Source: an uncultured Eubacteriales bacterium (lineage in GTDB: Bacteria; Bacillota; Clostridia; Christensenellales; Christensenellaceae). From it: DNA of 41,618 nucleotides. Where the stretch lies: assembly GCA_900545085.1 (NCBI GenBank), contig UQXU01000007.1, forward strand, positions 1-41,618, in the 5' to 3' direction. A program made the position numbers and the translations under genes. Position 1 is the first letter of the stretch, and each line of letters opens with the position of its first letter. Below are positions 7,628 through 15,451 of this stretch, in pieces. The notes beneath the pieces were generated by a model that was given only the letters and a program-made list of their open reading frames with translations, was not told the DNA's origin and searched no databases.

Positions 7628-9043
7628 ATGAAGAGAAGGCTTATTGTTTACATTTTACTTACAGCAATGATGTGCAGCGCATTAGGATGCCATGCAACGC
7701 CGGAAGAGCTTGCAGTTCAGAATAAAGGCAATACCGAGGCGGCTTTTGAAAAGACGTATTCAGGAAGTTCGGCTATATCCGAATATCTAAATTCCGGTGA
7801 GAAAATAGAAAAGTCTGTGACAGGGGAAAGGGGAAATAAACTTTTGCTTGATGCGGAAGTTGTTGTTCCTGCTGTTGAAAAACTGCCTGTGGTGAGCGTT
7901 ACAGTAGATAAAATTTCAGAAGAAGCCGTCAAAAAGACGGCGCAGCAATTCTTTGGGGAGGATACTAAATATTATGAGGTTTCAGGTCCGACTAAAGAGT
8001 ATTATGAGCAAAGAATATCTGAGATAGAAGATGAAATAGTCCTGACAAAAAAGGCAATAGAAGAACATGATGAAGATTATACTATAGACTCAGTTGACGC
8101 TCAGACAGGCGAAGCAAAAGAGGAGACGGTTACAAAAAAGACATTGGAGGAGGATTTGCATAAAATAGAAGAGGACTTAGAAAGATATAAAGAATTAATA
8201 GCAACATATGAAGAGAAGCCGCTTACAGAAACGCAGTTAATATATAAAGAGCATGACAATGTTAATTATGAAGAAGAATGCATATCGGCGACGGCAAAAC
8301 TAAACGGCAAAGATTATTTGATTCATACGAGCAGGGGCGGATATGCTCTTGAGATAGGCAGAATTGATCCTCAAAGCTATGAAATGGCATATCCGGTCGT
8401 TTACGATAACTATTCGGAGGACAATCAGGAAGAATTCGCAGTGAAGCTTGCACAAGAGGAGGCGGAAAAGCTCTCGTGCGACTTTGTAAAAGAGATAGAC
8501 GATTCTTTTGTGCTGGGTAAGGTGTATAAGTCCGGGTGCAGCGTCAGCGGATACGAAGACGGATGGAAATGCTGCTTTACACGTGTGGTATCGGGAGTAG
8601 AAATCGGATATGAAGATCATCAGATTGACGTTGACGGCGTCTCGAATCCAATATATTACGAGAGCTTGGACGTTATAGTTTCTGACGACGGCATAATTGC
8701 GATGCAATGGCAATACCCCAGTACAGTAAAAGAAACAGTAAACGATAATGTCGAACCATTGGCTTTCGATAAAATTGCAGAAATTATTGAGAAGCAGCTT
8801 ACGGGTTATATCAATCAAACTATGGAAACACCACAGAATTTATTGATTGATAAAATAGAATTGAGCATGATGAGAATAAAAAAGGTAAACTCAGAAAATG
8901 AGTTTTACTTAGTGCCGGTATGGGATTGTTATGGCAAACAAACGGATGAGAATAGCGGTGGGCAGCAAAATGTTGATAATTTTAGCTTTTTAACTGTAAA
9001 TGCTCTGGACGGGAGCATTATAAACAGGTCGCTGGGGTATTGA
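7628..9043 (+). CDS. Lipoprotein 4 of the paralogous array
   Basis: A 471-residue paralogue. The signal MKRRLIVYILLTAMMCSALGC gives Cys21 with a slightly atypical lipobox (ALGC), then HATPEELAV. Blocks are LLLDAEVVVPAV, a strongly charged, probably coiled-coil segment (about residues 125-200, many Glu/Lys heptads), AQEEAEKLSCDFVKE, CCFTRVVSGVEIGYED, IAMQWQYPS, YLVPVWDCYG and FLTVNALDGSIINRSLGY. The C-terminus is closest to that of lipoprotein 1. Shine-Dalgarno AAAGGA lies 7 bp upstream. R2 copy 2 begins 5 bp after the stop codon. Surface-exposed location is inferred from the lipobox; function unknown. Confidence 0.83.
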   Translation: MKRRLIVYILLTAMMCSALGCHATPEELAVQNKGNTEAAFEKTYSGSSAISEYLNSGEKIEKSVTGERGNKLLLDAEVVVPAVEKLPVVSVTVDKISEEAVKKTAQQFFGEDTKYYEVSGPTKEYYEQRISEIEDEIVLTKKAIEEHDEDYTIDSVDAQTGEAKEETVTKKTLEEDLHKIEEDLERYKELIATYEEKPLTETQLIYKEHDNVNYEEECISATAKLNGKDYLIHTSRGGYALEIGRIDPQSYEMAYPVVYDNYSEDNQEEFAVKLAQEEAEKLSCDFVKEIDDSFVLGKVYKSGCSVSGYEDGWKCCFTRVVSGVEIGYEDHQIDVDGVSNPIYYESLDVIVSDDGIIAMQWQYPSTVKETVNDNVEPLAFDKIAEIIEKQLTGYINQTMETPQNLLIDKIELSMMRIKKVNSENEFYLVPVWDCYGKQTDENSGGQQNVDNFSFLTVNALDGSIINRSLGY

Positions 9044-9047
9044 AGAA

Positions 9048-9173
9048 TACAAAAACGCATGTTTGACGCAGGAATAGCCGCATAAGCGATGGGCACTGCG
9101 CGAAGGCCGGCGCTGTTACAGCGCATTGCCCGTGCTTTGGCAAGCCTTATCTGCGATATATGTTAAAATATCG
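9048..9173 (+). repeat. Structured element R2, copy 2
   Basis: Second copy of R2. The second hairpin is GCGCTG/CAGCGC, against GCGCTA/TAGCGC in copy 1, so pairing is kept. The last hairpin, CGATAT/ATATCG, is perfect here and imperfect in copy 1, while the first hairpin is weakened. GGGCA and TGCCC can close the central domain in this copy. The element starts right after lipoprotein 4 and lies about 120 bp upstream of lipoprotein 5. A short frame at 9187 (16 codons) follows and is probably chance. Confidence 0.68.
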
Positions 9174-9290
9174 AGGAGTGCAGAGAATGGAAATAATTAA
9201 GACAGAAACACTTGTTCATATATCAAATTACGTTTGACAATATTATGATGCCATATCAGAAGTATATTTATAATTAATATGGAGGAACAA

Positions 9291-10709
9291 ATGAAAAGAA
9301 TAGTTATTTCCATGGCTGCCGCGGCTATGCTTCTGCTTGCTGCCTGCCAGACCACGCCTGAGACGGCGGCTGTAATCGGAAAAGACGGACAGACTCTCGA
9401 AGAGAAAGCGTCTCAAAACAGCGGGTCCGGCACTCCCGAAGCGCCGGAGAATTATCAAGAGCAGTTCGAAGGCAGTGCGTATTCGCAATACGGAGATCGT
9501 TATCTAAAGATAAATTATGACGCAAAGGTGGAAGTGCCTGCGGCAGATTCCGTCGCTGTGAAGGTTGTCGTGCCGTCCAACTTTGACGATAATGAAGTGT
9601 CCAATGCGGTGAGAATACTCTCTGAGGGAAATAGCGTGTTCTATGCAAAACCGGACGATGTGCTTACGAAAAAGGACATAGAGCGCTCGATAAACGAGGA
9701 CAAGAAATATCTCAAAGGCATGGAGGAAGCAAACCCCGAAGAATATTCACAATGTATAGGGGAGTACACTGAGGAGTTCAAAGCAAGATATACTCAGATG
9801 GAAAGCCTGCCGGATGACTATGACTATAAAGAATGGGATGGAACTGTAGGAGATGAACTGTATTTAGAATGGAATCTCGATAAACCGCAAGCGGACGATG
9901 CAGACCTGATTAATTACGCAGCCGGTAAAGAAAACGGACTTTGGATAGGATTGGATTCGGGGAGAACGCATACGATCGTAGCGGAGCAGACTCAGGCGAA
10001 CGGAAAGAGCATGACGCCGGAAGAAGCAAAGGCCGCGGCCGAAGCCCTGCTGAATGAATTAGGTGTAGAAAACATGGAGCTGTCGGTTATGGTCAATCAT
10101 GCTGAGATGGACGACAGCGATTATTATCAGCTAAATCTAACGGAAGTCGAAGATTTGGACTCGCATTATTGCCTCTACTATGTGCCGTCAGTGAATGGAA
10201 TGAAGCTAACGCACACAGAATGGAAGCCATCCGAGAGAGAGAGCGAGAACTACGCCGAAGCATGGGAGGACGAGCGCATAAAGATCTGCATAGATGAAAA
10301 TGGCGTTATTAGATACGATCATCTTTATCCTATGGAGATTAAAGAGGAACTGGGCGGGAATGTTGAACTAATGAGCTTTGAAGACGCCGTAACATCCTTT
10401 GAATCAAATATTCAGCGTACCGACAGATTCAGCGACAATGAATACCTGGAAGGATACGAGTTGAATATAGATAGAATAACGCTCGGCTATGCGAAAGTCC
10501 GGAGAGAAAATTCAAATGATGAATACTTGCTCGTGCCGGCGTGGGATTTCTTTGGGAGTGTAACAGAGGTATATCGGCCGGGCGAAGGGAAGAAGTTTGA
10601 CAGCAACATAGAAGGCGACAGATCCGAAGAAGGCCGTGTATACGCTCACAGTTATTTAACGATAAATGCTGTAGACGGCAGTGTAATTAGCCGTGTATTA
10701 GGCTATTGA
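9291..10709 (+). CDS. Lipoprotein 5 of the paralogous array
   Basis: A 472-residue paralogue from the ATG at 9291. The upstream ATG at 9279 is rejected because it lies within the Shine-Dalgarno GGAGG, which is 5 bp from 9291. The signal MKRIVISMAAAAMLLLAAC gives Cys19, then QTTPETAAV. Blocks are LKINYDAKVEVPAA, a helical charged region (about 115-170), MTPEEAKAAAEALLNELGVEN, SFEDAVTSFESNI, NIDRITLGYAKV, YLLVPAWDFFG and YLTINAVDGSVISRVLGY. The first 85 bp of the gene region are nearly identical to those of lipoprotein 6 although the mature proteins are divergent. Lipoprotein 6 follows after 29 bp, so the two are surely co-transcribed. Confidence 0.84.
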   Translation: MKRIVISMAAAAMLLLAACQTTPETAAVIGKDGQTLEEKASQNSGSGTPEAPENYQEQFEGSAYSQYGDRYLKINYDAKVEVPAADSVAVKVVVPSNFDDNEVSNAVRILSEGNSVFYAKPDDVLTKKDIERSINEDKKYLKGMEEANPEEYSQCIGEYTEEFKARYTQMESLPDDYDYKEWDGTVGDELYLEWNLDKPQADDADLINYAAGKENGLWIGLDSGRTHTIVAEQTQANGKSMTPEEAKAAAEALLNELGVENMELSVMVNHAEMDDSDYYQLNLTEVEDLDSHYCLYYVPSVNGMKLTHTEWKPSERESENYAEAWEDERIKICIDENGVIRYDHLYPMEIKEELGGNVELMSFEDAVTSFESNIQRTDRFSDNEYLEGYELNIDRITLGYAKVRRENSNDEYLLVPAWDFFGSVTEVYRPGEGKKFDSNIEGDRSEEGRVYAHSYLTINAVDGSVISRVLGY

Positions 10710-10738
10710 AGTCGGCAGATCAAACAATGGAGAAACAA

Positions 10739-12133
10739 ATGAAAAGAATAGTTATTTCCATGGCTGCTGCGGCGGTGCTTCTGTTTGCTGCCTGCCAGGC
10801 TACGCCTGAGACGGCGGCGATTGAAGCGAAAAACAAAGATCTGGAGAGCCGTCTTTTAGAAACTGCGGAAACGGGAGTGAGCGGCGGCGGAGTAGAAACG
10901 AGCTGGCAATATGAAGAGGAGTACGGCAATGGCGTTAAGCTGTCGGCGAACGCGGTTGTATCCGGAATAAAAAGCGGAAAGACAGTGCCCGTAGCTAAAC
11001 TGGAAAACAATGCTTTTACTTCGGAAGAATGCAGGATATTCACGGAAAAGCTGCTGCCGGGTTACAAAGTCTACAGAGCGCAGCTCATAAAACAGCAGAT
11101 TGAAAAAAAGCTGATGTTCTACAAGGAGCTTTTATCCAAAGCTGAAAACGGGCAGAGCCTGGAGCCGTATCAAAGCGAAGGCAGCGGTCTATTGAATTTT
11201 CCGACATATGGAGACGGAAGAGGGGGTAGTACGGTAAACAATGCGGTTGATCAGCTTAGAACTTTGGTCTCAGAGGCTGAGAGGGATTATTTGCTGGCAG
11301 ATGACATTTCATCTTTGGAGGAGACGGATTATGTGTTGAGACAGGATTCTGCGGAAGCCTCAGACCAGCTAAATATAACCGCTGTGAAAGACGACAATTA
11401 TGTACAGTTAGATTTTGTCAACTGGAAGGGCCCGTATCATGGGACGGATCTATATATTCAGTTTGACGATATGGGTGAATATATAGAAAGAACCGCGGAG
11501 TGTCTGCATCCGGATTCTCTGGCAAATGATGCTGAATTTACAGCAGTGAGAAAAACAGTAGATGATTTTGTCAAAACGATAGGTGCAGATTATATGAAAT
11601 TACAAGCGGTGGATAAAGGCGACGGAATGTTTGCGTTCTACTATACGAGAGATATTAACGGCTATTCTGAGACATACACGAAATACGATCAGGAAATTGC
11701 CGGCGCTGAGGCCGATGCGAATGCGAGTATGTATAACGCGCTATGGGGAAAAGAGAGCCTTATCGTGCAGACTATACGCGGAGATATAACAAGCGCGAGC
11801 TGGTACAACATCTCAAATGCCGAAGTGGAAAACGACAACGCAAATGTAATGTCGTTCGAGGAAGCGAAATCAGTGTTTGAAAAGCAGATGAAATATACAC
11901 TGGGCGCGCTGGACGCCGAAGAAGAACGAGAGATCGTCATAACTCGGGTTGAACTTGGTCTGACTAAAGTTCTGATGCAGAACGGCGAAGATTACAAGTT
12001 AATCCCGACATGGTGCTTCTGCGGACATGAGAGCTATGCAAGCGGGAATGCTGTGGAGTCGGACGCCGTGACGTGCTTCGTTTGTGTCAATGCGGTTGAC
12101 GGAACTGTAATAGACAGAGAGAATATGCATTAA
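10739..12133 (+). CDS. Lipoprotein 6 of the paralogous array
   Basis: A 464-residue paralogue starting at the ATG at 10739 (GGAGA 5 bp upstream); an earlier in-frame ATG at 10706 overlaps the end of lipoprotein 5 and lacks a site. The signal MKRIVISMAAAAVLLFAAC gives Cys19, then QATPETAAI. The family blocks are present but most diverged: VKLSANAVVSGI, a central region with fewer charges, AVRKTVDDFVKTIGADYMKL, YYTRDINGYSETY, VELGLTKV, KLIPTWCFCG and VCVNAVDGTVIDRENMH. It has extra Cys residues near the C-terminus (CFCG, CFVC) absent from the others, possibly a disulfide. Last lipoprotein before the ABC cassettes. Function unknown. Confidence 0.84.
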   Translation: MKRIVISMAAAAVLLFAACQATPETAAIEAKNKDLESRLLETAETGVSGGGVETSWQYEEEYGNGVKLSANAVVSGIKSGKTVPVAKLENNAFTSEECRIFTEKLLPGYKVYRAQLIKQQIEKKLMFYKELLSKAENGQSLEPYQSEGSGLLNFPTYGDGRGGSTVNNAVDQLRTLVSEAERDYLLADDISSLEETDYVLRQDSAEASDQLNITAVKDDNYVQLDFVNWKGPYHGTDLYIQFDDMGEYIERTAECLHPDSLANDAEFTAVRKTVDDFVKTIGADYMKLQAVDKGDGMFAFYYTRDINGYSETYTKYDQEIAGAEADANASMYNALWGKESLIVQTIRGDITSASWYNISNAEVENDNANVMSFEEAKSVFEKQMKYTLGALDAEEEREIVITRVELGLTKVLMQNGEDYKLIPTWCFCGHESYASGNAVESDAVTCFVCVNAVDGTVIDRENMH

Positions 12134-12235
12134 GTTATTTAGTCAAAAGTAAACGCCGTATAGGTAAAGGTGTTAAGATAAAATCAAAACATGTAAAAAT
12201 CTTGTAACTATAAGACTACATGCGGCTAAAATATA

Positions 12236-12264
12236 TTGACATGCATATAAGCATCTGTTACTCT
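12236..12264 (+). promoter_or_regulatory. Probable promoter of the ABC cassettes
   Basis: A consensus -35 TTGACA at 12236-12241, a 17-bp spacer and TACTCT at 12259-12264, about 27 bp before the first permease start. The -10 is imperfect. Confidence 0.5.
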
Positions 12265-12290
12265 TAAATCAAGCCCCGACTGAAAGGAAA

Positions 12291-13118
12291 TTGAAGGAAT
12301 ATGAGTGGTATATGTATTGCTTGAGAACGGATATGAGGCGCGCTCTCACGTCGTGGGGCTTCGTCGTGGGAGCTGCAGGGATGGCAGCGGCGGCGTTTTT
12401 CGGAGTGTTGGAAGAGATAATCGCTGTCTTTCAAGGGCAGATGGAGGGCGGATTGCCTCCGGGGTACTCTATCCAGCTTACGATAACGTCGCTGAAGTCG
12501 GAAGTGATGCTGCTTGTCCTGCCTATACTCTGCGCGCTGCCTTTTACTACTGCGTTTGTAGACGATTACAAGAGCAAATATCTGCGTGGTTATCTCTGCA
12601 GAGCAGGACGCAGAGACTATACAGCTTCACGTGTGACCGCTACGGCGGTATCGGGCGGAATGACGCTGCTCGTCGGAGTTGCTCTGATCTGCGTGTTGTT
12701 TTCGATTGTGTTTACGCCGATGGAGGTGGTCGTGCAGGAGACGGATACGGCGGCGCTGATGCAGTCGGTTGAAGAAATTGACGTGTCTGCTCAGGTTACA
12801 TTTGTAGATTTGCTGGGGCGAGCGTTTCTGTTTTTCCTCTCGGGCGCGCTGTGGTCGCTGGTCGGAGCTTTGCTGGCGACGGCGACGATGAGCAAGTACA
12901 TGGCGTATGCATCGCCGTTTATATTTTATTATGTGTTGGTAATACTTTCTGATAGGTATTTTCCTGATGTTTATGTATTGAATCCGAGAGAGTGGCTCAA
13001 CCCGTCGGAGCTTTGGAACGCAGGGATATGGGGAGCTGTCTTGCTCGTGTTAGAGCTGATAGTGATTTTGTCGGCGCTGTATGCTCTTTTCATACAAAGG
13101 AGGCTGCGCGATGTCTAG
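12291..13118 (+). CDS. ABC-2 type transporter permease, first of a pair
   Basis: A 275-residue integral membrane protein with about six hydrophobic segments and a soluble loop containing FVDDYKSKYLRGYLCRAGRRDY, the amphipathic coupling stretch typical of ABC-2/bacitracin-type export permeases. The start is uncertain: a TTG at 12291 follows AAAGGA very closely, and an in-frame ATG at 12312 would give a protein seven residues shorter. Its stop overlaps the next start by 8 bp (ATG at 13111, TAG at 13116), indicating translational coupling. With the second permease and the ATPase at 14027 it should form one heterodimeric-permease exporter. Substrate unknown; peptides, lipids or antibiotics are usual for such systems. 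Confidence 0.78.
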   Translation: MKEYEWYMYCLRTDMRRALTSWGFVVGAAGMAAAAFFGVLEEIIAVFQGQMEGGLPPGYSIQLTITSLKSEVMLLVLPILCALPFTTAFVDDYKSKYLRGYLCRAGRRDYTASRVTATAVSGGMTLLVGVALICVLFSIVFTPMEVVVQETDTAALMQSVEEIDVSAQVTFVDLLGRAFLFFLSGALWSLVGALLATATMSKYMAYASPFIFYYVLVILSDRYFPDVYVLNPREWLNPSELWNAGIWGAVLLVLELIVILSALYALFIQRRLRDV

Positions 13119-14007
13119 TATCAGGCAGGCATGGACTGTAGCTGCGTATAATTTCAGACAGTGGAAGAAGAATCCGCGTATAGTGGTAACATTTGCGCTG
13201 GCGTTTATACTTTGCTTTCTGCTTTCTAATAAAGCAGTCCAGTTTTCTAAAGAACAGGGAACGATAATGCAGGTGCTCGAGGCGTTTGTATGGACGTTCG
13301 GCGATGCGAACAACATACTGATTTCTTCTCTGCTGTTGGTGCTGCTGTTCGCGGACATGCCGTTTATCTGCGACGGGACTCCGTTCTATCTGATGCGGAC
13401 GCGGCGCTCGACGTGGCTCTGGGGTCAGATAATATATATATGCCTGTCGACGGCGATATACATGTCGTTTATACTTTTGGCGACGTCTCTGTTGTGCGCT
13501 CATAATTCCTTCGCGGGAGATATGTGGAGCGAGACTGCGGCCATGCTGGGGTATTCGGGAGCGGGAAACGCTATCGCTCTGCCGGCGTTCGTAAAGACGA
13601 TGGAGATGACGACGCCGTATGCATGTACGGGTACGATATTCATACTTATGCTTTTGTATACTCTGCTGATGGTTTCGGTGATGCTCGCCGTGAACATTCG
13701 CAAAGGACAGTTTTGGGGTGTTGTCAGCGTGTTTATTTTCAGCTTATATGGCTTGCTGCTCAATCCTCAGATATTCAAGCAGATTTTTAACCTGCCTGAT
13801 CAATTAATGTACAAGGCTAACGTCGCGGTGGGATGGCTGTCTCCGCTGAATCAGGCGACTTATCATATGCACAACTTCGGTTATGACCTTCTTCCGAGAT
13901 TATGGCAGACGTATGTCATATTCGGCGCCGTGATAGTCGCAGTGCTTTATACTGCTCTGAGAGGTATGAGAAAATATAATTTTAACTTTACAGGAAGCAG
14001 CGCATGA
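13111..14007 (+). CDS. ABC-2 type transporter permease, second of a pair
   Basis: A 298-residue membrane protein with about six transmembrane segments. The ATG at 13111 was chosen over an earlier one at 13081 because AAAGGAGG sits at 13097-13102. After a basic N-terminus (YNFRQWKKNPRIVVTF) come alternating hydrophobic segments and a loop with FICDGTPFYLMRTRRSTWLWGQ, the same kind of cytoplasmic coupling loop (charged, aromatic) as in its partner. It overlaps the first permease by 8 bp and is followed after 19 bp by the ATPase. The pair likely forms a heterodimeric channel. Specificity cannot be read from the sequence. Confidence 0.76.
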   Translation: MSSIRQAWTVAAYNFRQWKKNPRIVVTFALAFILCFLLSNKAVQFSKEQGTIMQVLEAFVWTFGDANNILISSLLLVLLFADMPFICDGTPFYLMRTRRSTWLWGQIIYICLSTAIYMSFILLATSLLCAHNSFAGDMWSETAAMLGYSGAGNAIALPAFVKTMEMTTPYACTGTIFILMLLYTLLMVSVMLAVNIRKGQFWGVVSVFIFSLYGLLLNPQIFKQIFNLPDQLMYKANVAVGWLSPLNQATYHMHNFGYDLLPRLWQTYVIFGAVIVAVLYTALRGMRKYNFNFTGSSA

Positions 14008-14026
14008 GCTTTGAAAGGAATAATCT

Positions 14027-14671
14027 ATGAAGGATATAGCTATAAGCGTTCAGCATGTATACAAGGACTTCGGGGAGGAGAATGTTCTCAAGGACGTTAC
14101 GCATGATTTTGAAGCAGGGAAGATACACGGAATAGTTGGAAACAACGGCTCGGGGAAAACGGTGCTTTTCAAATGTATATGCGGATTTTTACTTCCGACT
14201 AGGGGCAGTATTTTTGTAGATTATGAACAGGTTGGCAAGGATATGGACTTTCCCGAGGACATGGGGATAATAATAGAGACGCCGGGTTTTCTGCCCGCTC
14301 TGACCGGATTTAAAAACTTACAGCTTCTCGCATCGCTCAGGCGAAAGATAGGGGATAAGGAGATAAGACAAACTATAAAACAGGTAGGATTAGACCCGGA
14401 TATGAAAAAACACGTGGCGAAGTACTCTCTGGGCATGAGACAAAGGCTGGGTATTGCGCAGGCCATAATGGAAGATCCGTCTCTGCTGATATTGGACGAG
14501 CCTTTTAACGGACTGGATAAACAAGGCGTGCGCGACATGCGCGTTTTGATAAAAGGTCTGCGTGAAAAGGGCAAGACGATTTTGCTGGCCAGCCATAATG
14601 CGGGAGATATAGACGAGCTGTGCGATACAGTCTGCGAGATGGAAGCGGGCGTTCTTACTGTAATAAGATGA
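14027..14671 (+). CDS. ABC transporter ATP-binding protein (ABC-2 exporter)
   Basis: A 214-residue nucleotide-binding subunit that powers the two preceding permeases. Visible motifs are Walker A GNNGSGKT (residues 38-45), signature SLGMRQ (134-139), Walker B LLILDEP (153-159) and the switch His in LLASHN (His190). The signature SLGM in place of LSGG is usual for the CcmA/bacitracin-resistance type of ABC exporters, which agrees with the ABC-2 permeases. Shine-Dalgarno GAAAGGAA is upstream. The next ATPase gene starts 11 bp after the stop but belongs to a different family, so two transporters share one transcript. Confidence 0.92.
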   Translation: MKDIAISVQHVYKDFGEENVLKDVTHDFEAGKIHGIVGNNGSGKTVLFKCICGFLLPTRGSIFVDYEQVGKDMDFPEDMGIIIETPGFLPALTGFKNLQLLASLRRKIGDKEIRQTIKQVGLDPDMKKHVAKYSLGMRQRLGIAQAIMEDPSLLILDEPFNGLDKQGVRDMRVLIKGLREKGKTILLASHNAGDIDELCDTVCEMEAGVLTVIR

Positions 14672-14682
14672 TAAGATGAAAG

Positions 14683-15399
14683 ATGTGCAGAAACATGGAA
14701 GCGATAATCAGCGTAAGAAATCTCGTAAAAATATATAAAACAAAAAAGATCAGATTTAAAGCTCTGGGGGGAGTGAATCTGGACGTGCGCCGCGGAGAAT
14801 TTGTCGCTGTTGTCGGCACATCGGGAAGCGGTAAATCTACACTGCTGAATTTGATAGCAGGGCTGGAAAAGCCGACGGCGGGCAAGGTGTTCGTGAAAGG
14901 CAAACCGGTACACAAGCTCAGTGAGGATGAACTGGTAAATTTCAGGCTGGAAAACGTAGGGTTTATTTTTCAGAGCTTTAATTTGATGGACAATTTAACT
15001 ACTCTGGAGAATGCGGCTTTTCCTCTTATGCTCAAAGGCGTACCGCCGCATAAAAGAGAGAAGCAGGCGCGGGAAATGCTGAGTAAGGTGGGGCTGTCGG
15101 GGCATCTGACGCACGACCCCGGAGAGCTTTCCGGAGGACAGCAGCAGCGCGTGTCTATAGCAAGAGCGCTGATAACTAAGCCGGAGATACTCTTCGCGGA
15201 TGAACCTACCGGAAATTTGGACAGCGCGACGTCCGCTCAGGTTATGGAGATATTGCGCGAGGCGGTCAGAGAGGGCGCTACTTTATTGATGGTAACGCAC
15301 GATATGGAGAAAGCCAAGTACGCGGATAGAGTGGTTCACATTTCAGACGGAGAAATTGTGAAAATCGAGGAGCAAAAAAATACGGAGCAGTTAACATGA
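14683..15399 (+). CDS. MacB/LolD-type ABC transporter ATP-binding protein
   Basis: A 238-residue ATPase of the MacB/LolD/FtsE branch. Motifs are Walker A GTSGSGKS (45-52), Q-loop Gln97 (IFQSFNL), signature LSGGQQQR (149-156), Walker B ILFADEPTGNLD and MVTHD. In this branch ATP hydrolysis moves an FtsX/MacB-like permease that transmits force to the outside (mechanotransmission, lipoprotein release or peptide export). The permease is the gene at 16989. The ATG at 14683 is used; an ATG at 14695 is equally possible, since neither has a strong Shine-Dalgarno. It lies 11 bp after the previous ATPase. Confidence 0.92.
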   Translation: MCRNMEAIISVRNLVKIYKTKKIRFKALGGVNLDVRRGEFVAVVGTSGSGKSTLLNLIAGLEKPTAGKVFVKGKPVHKLSEDELVNFRLENVGFIFQSFNLMDNLTTLENAAFPLMLKGVPPHKREKQAREMLSKVGLSGHLTHDPGELSGGQQQRVSIARALITKPEILFADEPTGNLDSATSAQVMEILREAVREGATLLMVTHDMEKAKYADRVVHISDGEIVKIEEQKNTEQLT

Positions 15400-15451
15400 C
15401 AAAAAATGCTGCTTAGATAGTATTTTAAATTACGGAAACGAGGATGACGGG

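Noticed and set aside
9187..9237. 16-codon frame after R2 copy 2
   Set aside because: It has a GAGGAG site but no counterpart near R2 copy 1 and no visible conservation; probably chance.
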